Of a DNA stretch of 64,000 bases, positions 32,695 to 41,959 are shown piece after piece. Below the pieces are notes generated by a model. That model saw only the letters and a program-made list of their open reading frames with translations, searched no databases and was not told where the DNA came from. Source of the stretch: Euptelea pleiosperma (taxonomy: Eukaryota; Streptophyta; Magnoliopsida; Ranunculales; Eupteleaceae); assembly GCA_035048495.1 (NCBI GenBank), contig CM068542.1, positions 40,205,109 through 40,269,108 on the forward strand. The letters are read 5' to 3'. Every line of letters begins with the position of its first letter. The first letter of the stretch is position 1. The position numbers and the translations under genes are program-made.

Positions 32695-32711
32695 GTTGAC
32701 TCAGCACGTGA
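32695..32711. promoter_or_regulatory. Conserved G-box block upstream of MFS copy 2
   Basis: Same 17 bases as at 24628-24644 (W-box core, GCN4-like and G-box), 112-128 bp upstream of the ATG. About 10 bp farther upstream (right), copy 2 carries about 150 bp (32722-32872) not found in copy 1, so the promoters diverge beyond this block. Confidence 0.5.
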
Positions 32712-32999
32712 CGGAGTACTGTGTACGGTCATTCGGGAAAATATGGCCCACCTTAAAGAGTGGGCAGTCAACTAGATTGATTTGATGTGCCACGTGGAGG
32801 ACGTAGGCTTACAATACGTGTGAGGCGTCTTTGGAGTTTGGACAAAGGACGCCAGAATTTTTTATTGTACTTGAAACGTGGAGCTGTACATTTTTTATTC
32901 TCTGTCTGTAAGCAGATGGTAAGGGGGTGATGTTTTGTCGAATCCAATCCTAGCTTTTGCTATTTTTGTTAGAACTTTGAAGTTTGATTTGTGAAGTTT

Positions 33000-33285
33000 A
33001 GTGGCCCTACAAAGCGCATTTTTTGGGCTCACTAACCGCATGGATGTTTAGCCTACTCCTTGTTCTCTATTCAAACCAAAAATCAACATGATTCTACTTC
33101 TAGTACTTTTATAGGATTGTTGCTAGCCGCTCGATTCAATCATTCTTTTTGGGTACTAAATCCAACGGCTAAAAATCATCAATCAAGCTCATTTTTAGTG
33201 TATTTATGTACCAATAGGTAGGCTAATAATCCATGTGGTCAGTGGGGCCAAAAAAGTGATCTGTGTAGGGACACTCTACCGTCCA
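33000..33285. mobile_element. Fold-back element, diverged copy of the 25.4 kb subfamily
   Basis: Left GTGGCCCTACAAAGCGCATT and GGGCTCACTAACCGCATGGA; right CATGTGGTCAGTGGGGCC and GATCTGTGTAGGGACAC. Internally AAAAATCAACATGATT pairs with CATCAATCAAGCTCATTTTTAG. It marks the right end of duplicated block 2. Confidence 0.5.
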
Positions 33286-34860
33286 TTTGTGTTTCTAATG
33301 ACTTTAATCAACCTTAAATGCTTCTGTTTTTTTACAACCAATCAACCTTTGCTCCATCTAGTTATTTATTTTTCGGAAAATTGTAAAAAAAAAAATATTA
33401 AATTAAATCAATTTGTAGAAAACAATACTTGTTTGCAAAAATTGTAAAAACGAATACACAATCGTTTCTATTGGCACCATTTCCTTCGGCGCCAAAATGA
33501 CTTTTTTCATTAAAACTCAATTTTACCCTCATATGTTTGACTCTGTTTGAATGAAGTCAAATCGGATTTGGCGTCATTGTAATTGGTGCCAAAACCGGTT
33601 TGACTCCATTTCAAATGGAGTGAAAATGGTTTTGGCGCCGTTTACTTGAGTGTATCCACCGACGTATGTATCCGCATCCATTTGACCTCCAAATTTGTAT
33701 ATAATGACTTTTGCCGCCATTTGAAATTCAAATCAAATATGCAAGTATGTTGGAAAGTATATATCAAGAGAGAAATCAAGATAAAAGTTGATTAAATCAA
33801 TAGAGAGATTATGAAAGAAATGTACGATGAGCACAACTTGACATAGGCATATAAAAAGAGTAGAGATTACAATAAGTTTGTGACCAACGGTCAACTTTGT
33901 GGGCAACGGTCGAGTAGCCGATTCAATTGGCGATAGACTCGATTTAGCATTGATCGAATCGGTGACAGACTTGATTTGGCGCCATTTCTATCGGCGCCAA
34001 CTCAAGTCTGTTGCTGATTCAATCAGCGCCAGATCAAGTGTGTCGCCGATTCAATTGGCTACTAAAAGGGTATTTTGGATATTAAATTTTGAAAAAGTTG
34101 ACGCCGATTCGAATGGCTATGTGTATTCGTATTTTTTTTTTTTACAATTTTTCATTTATTTTTTGCAGTATCATCACGTTATGATGATATTCCTAAGTTC
34201 ATTGTATTCAATGAACATGACCCACCAATTAACTTATAGGAACCATAGTTACTAGGACCCGTTTCTTGGATCCATTTCCCGTTACCCGTTTCATGGATAG
34301 AAACCTCTCTCTCTCTCTCTCTCTCTCCAATGAGCTCAAAATGTAGGAATATAGAGGATTACGAGTAAGACCCACCTGTTAATGGGTTCTTGACTTTTTT
34401 CCATGTCATTACCCCTACTACCTCCATATGGTTTTCCTGTACGTTTTCGTTGCCGTACAGGATAGGGGCTTCTCACAAAACGGGATTGGCCATGAAAGTA
34501 TACCAAAAAGAGAAGAGAGTTCAATCCATTTCAATTTGTCAGCAATTCATCTCCATGTCGTTCATTCCTTTTTCTCTTCTAAGCTACTTTTTGCCTCTTT
34601 TTCTATCCAATGAAAAGATATTTCCATAGTTTGTAATGGACATTGAAAGGCACCCTTGACTTTACCTTCCCTTAACTTACACTCCTTGCATAATAGATGT
34701 CACACCAAAGAAGAAGAGCCTTTGAATTATAAAAATAACTCTATGTATCAGTTATTCTTATCTTCTCCGATACATTGATCCATATATCAACACCCATCAA
34801 TGAAATATGTTTATTCGATCAGTTTATAAGTTTATTTTCCCCTCCTGTATTTCCGACATT
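33286..34860. other. Intergenic, no gene recognised
   Basis: Contains repeated TTGGCGCC/GGCGCCAA words around 33.48-34.08 kb and a (CT)n tract at about 34308-34328. The 118-codon plus-strand ORF at 33899 is built from this repetitive stretch and has no domain. Confidence 0.4.
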
Positions 34861-35112
34861 CCTCGAGTTTCGGCTAAATGGAGTCCCCCTCTACAGGGGT
34901 GGGTTAAAATCAATTCGGATGGTTCATGGGATGAGAAAAACAGTATTGCAGGTCTGGGTTTTTATTATTCGGGTTTCAGATAACTCGTTTTTATCTTAGC
35001 AGGTGGTCGAAAAGAAAGAGCTGTGTCTTTGGAAGAAGCGGAAGCAAAGGCTTTGAAATGGGGTCTTGAGATGGCGGTGGATGCTGGCATCACATTCTTG
35101 CCATCTTACCCA
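34860..35112 (+). pseudogene. RNase H-like (RVT_3-type) domain fragment with an in-frame stop
   Basis: Frame starting at 34879: WSPPLQGWVKINSDGSWDEK, NSIAGLGFYYSGFR, stop, then LAGGRKERAVSLEEAEAKAL and KWGLEMAVDAGI. This is the plant RNase H fold common in LINE-derived and stand-alone RVT_3 proteins. NSDGS holds the first catalytic Asp and EEAEAKAL the catalytic Glu. One stop codon (TAA) breaks the domain and the frame ends soon after, so it is a relic. It is followed by a T-rich tract with TTTCGATAAGTA near 35150. Confidence 0.7.
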
Positions 35113-35556
35113 AAAACACGTCCTATTTAAGCTTTTCATTTTTATTTTTGTTTCGATAAGTAGTTCTATTTGAGCTTTGTCCTTCAGAAAATGTCGACTT
35201 ACAAGAGAAGAAAGTTTCAACCCAAAGACAGTTTGGAAGATTAGTTTGGAGGAGTGACTTAACACAATTAGAAAATTAAAATTTTGAAGTTGTCTATGTA
35301 ATATAGATATGTTGTTATTACGGGTTGTTTTGTTAATCTTGATTTAGGTAGTTATAAGGAACTATTTTGGAAATATAAGAGAAATTGTATAAATAAGAAG
35401 TAATTAAGTTATTAAAGTGGGTTGTTTTGAAAATATAAATAAAATGGCATTTACTGAACTAACAAATGCCTAGGTTTCTTGTTTTTGTAGGAAACCAATA
35501 GGTGCCTAGGTGAACGTCGTGTGACAACCCAATTTTTGAATCTAAGTAATAGATTA
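35113..35556. other. Intergenic, A/T-rich
   Basis: No coding potential. It includes a LINE-tail-like T-rich/GATAAGTA motif and AT-rich filler. Confidence 0.35.
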
Positions 35557-35565
35557 GTCATCTCT

Positions 35566-36330
35566 AGTGGCGGAGCCAGGATTGGGTGAGGGTGGGCAAC
35601 TCTCAACTTTAGAAGTTCAGTAAGAAATTTTTTTTTTGGAAAATTTTAGACGCATCCCACGAATTGTGAGGGCACCCTGACCTGTTGAAAGCACCCCATG
35701 AATTGTGCTTCAATTTGCTTAATTTATGAAATTGCCTTCCACAAGTTCGAAATCACCTCGTGCAACTTCATGCAAGCGTTCAGGGACCCACTTGGCACAG
35801 GACTTTGACAGTATGTATGATTGGCCAATCCCTAGATGGATCTACAAACCAAAAATCAGCTTGATTAGTGATTTCTAGGCGTTGGATTTGAGTTTTTTTC
35901 ATTGATTTAACTGTGGAAATTTGAACATTATTGACCATTATTTGAGATACAAAGATCCAAAGGTTTGAAATCAATTAGGCTGATTTTTGGTTTGTAGGTC
36001 CACCTAAGGATTGAAAAAAAAATCCATAATGTCAGTCCTCTAAGTGTGTGCCAAGTGGCTCATATTGCGCTCTGTCATCAAAGTTCTACTCTAAAAAAAT
36101 CACATCTATCATTTGTCAATAAATTGTCGGATGATTTACAAATAATAAAAATATAAAAATTATGGGATGAATGTTTAGTTTGGGTGCACTCACAATTCGT
36201 GCTCTCACAATTCAAGGGGTGCGACTAAAATTTTCCTTTTTTTTCTTCTTCAAAGTACCTTATTGCCCACCTTAGAATAAAATTTGTACAAAATTGTCCA
36301 CCATTGAACAAAATCCTGGCTCCGCCACTT
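35566..36330. mobile_element. Mutator-like TIR element (AGTGGCGGAGCC ends), copy 1, carrying a fold-back module
   Basis: Inverted ends AGTGGCGGAGCCAGGATT and the complement of AATCCTGGCTCCGCCACTT, flanked by perfect 9-bp GTCATCTCT (35557-35565 and 36331-36339). Inside, 35800-36090 is a full copy of the GATGTTTGGCCAATC-type palindrome (as TATGATTGGCCAATCCC...). There is no transposase, so it is non-autonomous. Confidence 0.8.
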
Positions 36331-36339
36331 GTCATCTCT

Positions 36340-36964
36340 ATTGTTATAAACTTATTATGGGAAAGCTTGAGTAGATTGCTATGACAAGTTTATGGAAATT
36401 TTTTTTTTTTCCGCTCCCGTTCAAAATCGGTTCTCCAAGAGCCAAAATGTTGCTACATGGCTCACTATTTAGGCCCATTAACCCATGTTAGTCCACACCT
36501 TGAGGCATCTATATACAAAAAATCAGGATGATTGATGATTCATAGCCATTGGATTTCAGTTTTTCTTATTATAGGCTTCCCGAACGGGGCCTATGGGTAG
36601 GTGTTAAGACCCAAATCAGAACGCCAAAAGCACCCAAGCGATAGAGGTGTGCAAAGCTGTAGGCCCTGCTTGGTTCACAGCAAATTGAGTGCAATGCACT
36701 CACTTGCCACAATTTTGGGATTGAAAGTGATTGGTTGGAGGAGTGCAAATGACTGCCGTGCAAGTGGTTAACAAGCACTTGCAAACTCCTTAACAAAATA
36801 GATGCAAGGAAGTGCCGCCCAAAAACTGATGCAAGCAAGTGCATTGTGTTAACTCAACATTTTTTTTTCGAAAAACAACAACAATAATAATAACAACCGA
36901 GATTATTTTTTATTATTATCTTTTTATTTTTATTTCTTTACTTTTTAGTTTTCTATTTTTTGAT
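36340..36964. other. Intergenic with half fold-back fragment
   Basis: 36440-36560 resembles one arm of the 25.4 kb fold-back subfamily. The 91-codon minus-strand ORF at 36569 is not supported by any domain. GTGCAAGTGG/CACTTGCA words repeat at 36.7-36.84 kb and again near 37.92 kb, possibly two ends of a disrupted element. Confidence 0.35.
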
Positions 36965-37290
36965 AGGGTCAGGATCGAGGGACAACTATTTGGCATACCC
37001 TCGTAGAAGATGAATCAATGGCTGCTTTTTGGTGAGGATGATCTCTATGGTGAGGAGATCATCCTCACAAAAATTCAAATCATTCTGATAGAAGTTGAAG
37101 AATTATGGACTGTCTATTTTTACCGTGTAACTTGAAAACCTCATTTGAGGGGGTTAGAAATTTCAGAATGTGCTGATTTTTTGTGGGGGTGATCTATATG
37201 GTGAGGAGATCATCCTCGCCAAAAATGAGCTATTGATTCATCTTCTATGTGGGTACGCCAAAAGGGTTGTCCCCGGACCCTTTTTGATAT
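36965..37290. mobile_element. Inverted-repeat element of the GAGGAGATCATCCTCACC family
   Basis: Left GGGTCAGGATCGAGGGACAA...GGCATACCC, AGATGAATCAATGGC. Right GATTCATCTTCTATGTGGG, GGTTGTCCCCGGACCC. Two GTGAGGAGATCATCCTC palindromes lie inside. Confidence 0.6.
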
Positions 37291-37331
37291 AGCTGGTTGG
37301 GGTCCCCTAACCCCAAGCTTTCCCCTCCAAA

Positions 37332-37332
37332 C

Positions 37333-37393
<61 letters not shown>
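37332..37393. repeat. (TAA)n microsatellite
   Basis: About twenty ATA/TAA units with one interruption near the end. Confidence 0.9.
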
Positions 37394-37436
37394 GTAATTA
37401 CAATGACAATAAAGTAATAACAATATTAATTATAAT

Positions 37437-37600
37437 CAAAGTTTAAAAGGGGCCACTATAACGGTATACCGGACTTGGGGTGTCATCATTTTTTCAGTTA
37501 CAAGCTGTTATAACGAATTTTAACGCTCAGGGGCAAAAATAGAAAATAATTAGAAAAACAGAAAAAAAAAATGGCACTGAAATTCAAATTTTCAAATTAT
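37437..37600. mobile_element. One-ended Mutator-like element fragment
   Basis: CAAAGTTTAAAAGGGGCCAC, then ATAACGGTATACCGGACTTGG and GCTCAGGGGCAAAAATAG match the left half of the GTTATAAC subtype. The right half is missing, replaced by the poly-A-tailed repeat that follows. Confidence 0.5.
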
Positions 37601-37611
37601 TAGTACTAGAA

Positions 37612-37796
37612 AAGGCTTGGGTAAACCTTCCTCATTGCATAATTTTCAAAATTATAATTGTAATTTTCAAACGGCTCCCTTGCGTAAACTGTCTTGTGTG
37701 TATGGGAAGGCTTGGGTAAGCACACACAACCGTAGGACTAGTCCCATCACCAATGTGTGTGGCGACACCTGCGTTATCAAAAAATAAAAAAATAAT
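37612..37796 (+). mobile_element. Poly-A-tailed dispersed repeat, copy 1
   Basis: GTATGGGAAGGCTTGGGTAA, CACAACCGTAGGACT, CCCATCACCAATGTGTGT and ACACCTGCGTTAT then A-rich. The same series, also ending GATACCTGCGTTAT plus poly-A, occurs at 45390-45508. The shared 3' poly-A end suggests a non-LTR retroposon. No pol III boxes were read with confidence. Confidence 0.5.
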
Positions 37797-38155
37797 ATTA
37801 CAATAGTAATTTTATTATGCATTTTTTTGTAAAAGCAAAAATAAAATAATCCGTTGTATTCATTTGCAATGCACTACCAACCATTTTACATCTATTTACA
37901 TGGCGTGAACCAAACAGTTGTAAGTGACTTATATTGCAAGTGATTGCAACACAATTCATTGTACTTGCACTAAAGTGCAAAATGGACCCAAGTGCAGCGA
38001 GCCAAGCAGGGCCTTAGTCTTAACCATTAGTATTCTAACATACCACCACATTTTCGCAACCGACGTACTCGGAAGCCTACTCTATGGTCCAGGCAGCCCT
38101 TGCTTTCACTCCAACAGCTTTATGGCCTGCTAGAGAAAAGAAGCTTAGGTCCGGC
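37797..38155. other. Intergenic, no gene recognised
   Basis: Short overlapping ORFs only. It contains CACTTGCACTAAAGTGCA-type symmetry and probably forms part of an old inverted-repeat element with the sequence near 36.7 kb. Confidence 0.3.
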
Positions 38156-38159
38156 CCCA

Positions 38160-39360
38160 ATATATTGGTTCAGTCCTAAAAAAGTGCTGAAATCTATGTA
38201 TATCCACCAAAGGATGGGCTAAACATCCATGCGGTTAGTGGGCCCAAAAAATGAGCTATGTAGAGCCGCGAGCGCCCTCTGCGTCAACTGCATCTAAAAA
38301 TTTTCCTATAAAACTGGTCTATAGAAAGTTTGATTGGACGTCTCTTAAATTGCCACATGGCATACTCTTTCGAGTCCACTAACCCAATCAATGTTTGTCC
38401 TCATCCGTTGGTGGACCTACGCACTAAAAATTGACGTAATTGACCTTTGGATTTGGGCCTTTTTTATTTTTTATCGTGGGCTTTACGGGTTGAAACATGT
38501 TCACGACAAAAAAACTCAAATCCAACAATAAAAAATTGGTTTGTTGGTCCACCGTGGGGTGGGCCAAACTTTAATGGGTCAATGGGCTACAAAAAGTGTG
38601 CTGCATGGTATTTTGGGAAGGGGGCCTGTCCGGTCCTTTACATAAGGGGAGTAAAACTTTAATGACAGTGGCCTGTCATCGAAACCCGTGTCAGCCAATT
38701 TTTTATTGCTAAAAGTGGGGTTGTTCTTTGATGCAGCCTTCTGTATCAAAATTTTGATGCAGAAGTCCCTCAAATTGCAACGTAATAAACTCATTCGGGC
38801 CCACTTGCCACTTGAATGTCTGGCCCCCACTATGATAAACCTACACACCAAAAATCAGTGTGACTAGTGATTTCTAGCCATAGGATTTGATCACTTTTTC
38901 ATCATGGGCTTTATGAACAGGCATAGGAGTTGGTTCCAAGCCCATGATGAAAAAGTGCTCAAATCCAATGGCTAGAAATCACTAATCATACTAATTTTTG
39001 GTGTGTGGGTCAACCAAAATGTGGGCCAAACATTCATGGAAGCAGTGGGCCCGAAAGAGTCTACTACATGGCAAATTGAGGGACTTCTGCATCAAAATTT
39101 TGATACAGAAGAAGTCGGTATCATAGATTTTTCCACAAAAGCACAAGAAAAAAAAAATCTAAATATGATACAGACTTCGGTATCAAAATTTGGATGCAGA
39201 AGTCCCTCGATTTGCCATGTAGTAGATTCTTTCAGGCCCAATGCCCCCCTAAATGTTCGGCCCACGCCTTGGAGGACCCACCCACCAAAAAAAAGTGTGA
39301 TTAGTGATTCCTAGCCATAGGATTTGAGCACTTTTTCCTCATGGACCGGGAACCAACTCA
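38160..39360. mobile_element. Cluster of fold-back elements (one complete, several halves)
   Basis: A complete palindromic copy lies at about 38735-39120. GATGCAGCCTTCTGTATCAA / TTGATACAGAAGAAGTCGG and GAAGTCCCTCAAATTGC / CAAATTGAGGGACTTC form the outer arms. GATTTCTAGCCATAGGATT / AATCCAATGGCTAGAAATC lie inside, with a hinge near 38920. A half copy follows at about 39165-39360 and another partial one at about 38160-38640. ORFs here are shadows of the repeats. Confidence 0.6.
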
Positions 39361-39384
39361 TAGGCCGGTTCATTTATGGAAAAC

Positions 39385-39680
39385 TCTCAGAGGACTCTTA
39401 ACAGTATGGATGTTTGGCCAATCCCTAGGTGGCCCGACAAACCACAAATCATCCCGATTAGTGATATCTAGTGATATTTTCATGGGTTAATTTTAACTGT
39501 GGGAATTTGAGCATAATTGACCATTACTAGAGGTACAAAGATCCGAAGGTTTCAAATCACCAATCAAGCTGATTTTTGGTTCGTAGATCCACCTAGAGAT
39601 TGGCCAAACATCTATACGGTCAGAGTCTTCTAAGAGTGTTCCACGTGGCTCCTATTGCGACTTGTCATCAAAGCTTTACT
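39385..39680. mobile_element. Fold-back element, complete copy
   Basis: GTATGGATGTTTGGCCAATC on the left is mirrored by GATTGGCCAAACATCTATAC on the right, ending CACGTGGCTCCTATTG and TTGTCATCAAAGCTTTACTC. It has the same architecture as the copies at 24.8 and 52.0 kb. Confidence 0.6.
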
Positions 39681-41060
39681 CCTCCGGGAATACCGCGTCT
39701 CTCTTTTTGGCCATGCAGCATTTGATTCCACCACACAAACAGCCAAACGAATGGTTCTTAACGTTTGATTCCAATCAAATCTCACTCTCTCTCTCTCTGT
39801 CTCTTCCATCCAATTCACCGCCGCTCAAAACCCGAGGAAATTCCTTCCAGTTATTCCTTTCAAATGCACACATGGTTGAATGCCGTACTGAAGAGAAGCC
39901 GTCGATGCTTCAGACCACATTGTTAATCAATGATCACAGTCAAGACTTCTTGTCTTTACATGGACGATCATCACCGTTCATAAGAATTAAGATAAACTTC
40001 TTCTTTTAAAATTTAATATGATTTTTTTTACGTCAGCACTAATTTAAGAAGAACAGGAGGAGAAGATTAAAGAATTCAGAGAAATGTGGTGGGGGTGTGA
40101 TGCACAGTAACAACCTACCAGGTCACATCATAATCTGTAGCTTGTGTCAGGAGAAGCTCATTATTTCCGTACAGTGGGAGCAGGTAATGAGCCACCGGTC
40201 TTTTCCAGTGGGACCCGTGAGATGTCGACAGGCAGTCGCTATCCTGGAACGTTACTTCTTGACCCACCATTGCTCAACTTGGAGCCCACCCTCATCATAT
40301 ACAACACGTGGCTCTTTCCCGCTTTAAATCTCAGTTTAACCTGGGGGGAGCCAATGCTGCGTGAGACTCGCTTGTAAGCATGATGTGGCACTGACGTCGT
40401 TGAGTGCGTTATAAAACAGTACCGTGGGTATTTTGGGTATTTACCATCAAGATTATCTATGGATTCTACAAACTTGCAACGTATCCCATATTTCGTGATC
40501 TACCGTATTAAATGCTCTGCCACGTTAAAACTTAAGGAACACACAATCCGGAGCTACACAAAAGAGAACACACTAATCCAGACCGTTCAATGTGTGGTGG
40601 GGCAAAAAACGTTTGGCGGGTGTTTGGATGTCTGGTCAAACCCAATCCATTATGGGGCATCAACATATTGTTTAATTGGTAATGGGTAATGATTCGGGGT
40701 TCCGCACTCAACCGGCACTTTTACACTTTTGTGGTTCAACTTCAACTCCCGAGAAAGAAAAATTTCCCTCAGCAAAAATGTTGAACTTTCGGTACAAATA
40801 TACAAAGACAGAACCCAATTATTAGTCGGGCCTGAAAGATGGACCCAGAACCAGCCAGATTGATCGGGTGTATTGGGTCCAGGTGAATAAAAAACTGCAA
40901 TGTCACTCATGGTGTACTAAGAGACCTATTATTAGGAGTCCACTTTTGCTAAATGACGTGGATTATGACACGTCCTTGAAAAATTTTCCGCACCAGTTCT
41001 TTGAACGAAAATGGAGTATTATTAATTAACTGGATCTGGGACTATCAGGTAGTTGGGAAC
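39681..41060. other. Intergenic, no gene confidently recognised
   Basis: A (CT)n leader-like tract at 39783-39800 is followed by a short plus-strand ORF from ATG 39871 (MVECRTEEKPSMLQ, 45 codons). It could be a gene remnant but I recognise no family and no donor. The ORFs at 40097-40377 and 40459-40689 overlap in several frames and are not supported. Confidence 0.3.
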
Positions 41061-41069
41061 TTGGGGCCA

Positions 41070-41500
41070 AGGTTTAAAGGAGGCCGTTTTAACGGTTAAA
41101 CGGACTGGGGGCGTTACCGTTTAAATGGCCGTTAAAACTGATTGAAAGAGCCTGAGGCAAAAATAGAAAAAAAGGAAAAATATGGAATTTAACAGAATTA
41201 AATGGATTTTAACGGAAAAAAAAAAACGGAAAAAATGGCGCTGAAATTCAAATTTTGAAATTTGAAAAAAAAATAAAATTGAATTAAACAGAATTTAATG
41301 GATTTTAACAGAAATTAAAAGGATTTAACGGCCATTTTTTCACAAAATTTTTCAGAATTCAACGGCTGTTTAAATGATTTTAACGGCCGTTAAAACCAAA
41401 AAAGGCTGTTTTTTTCAAAACCAATAAAACGTGTTTAAACGGTTTTAACGGAAATGGGCTTGGGGCATTACCGTTTAAACGGCCGTTTTTAAAACCATAG
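41070..41500. mobile_element. Mutator-like MITE (GTTTAAAC subtype)
   Basis: 431 bp from AGGTTTAAAGGAGGCCGTTT to AACGGCCGTTTTTAAAACCATAG. Flanks are TTGGGGCCA (41061-41069) and TCGGGGCTA (41501-41509), a 9-bp duplication with two mismatches, suggesting an older insertion. Confidence 0.65.
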
Positions 41501-41549
41501 TCGGGGCTATGAAAAAAATTATGCATTCAAACATCCCCTTATATAAAAG

Positions 41550-41951
41550 GGTCGGGCTTAGCGGACACACATTTTCACACACAATTTCACAAAAAAAAAA
41601 AAAAATCATCGGTGCAAATATATAAATTAGAAGTTTTGGAATTGGATGATTTTTTGTGTGAATGGTCTCTTTGGTGAGGAGATCACCCTCACAAAAATTT
41701 AAATCATTCTGATATTCGTAGCATGGTTTAAAAAGTGAAGAATTATGGATCGTCTATTTTTTACCATTAACTTGAAACCCACATTTTGATGTTGTTACAA
41801 ATTTCGGAATGGACTGATTTTTTGTAGGGGTGATCTATATGGTGAGGAGATCATCCTCACCAAAAATTAGCCATTAATTTATCTTCCACGTGGATACCCC
41901 AAAATTGGTGTGAAATTATGTGTGAAAATGTGTGTCCGCCGAGCCTGACTC
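41550..41951. mobile_element. Inverted-repeat element with GGGTCGGGCTTAG ends
   Basis: Left end GGGTCGGGCTTAGCGGACAC, then ACATTTTCACACACAATTTC. The right end is the inverted copy (GAAATTATGTGTGAAAATGT ... GGCGGA/TCCGCC, GAGCCTGACTC). Flanks TATATAAAA and TTTATAAAA match at 8 of 9 bases. The inside is the GAGGAGATCATCCTCACC family also present at 11.6 and 37.0 kb. Confidence 0.65.
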
Positions 41952-41959
41952 TTTATAAA

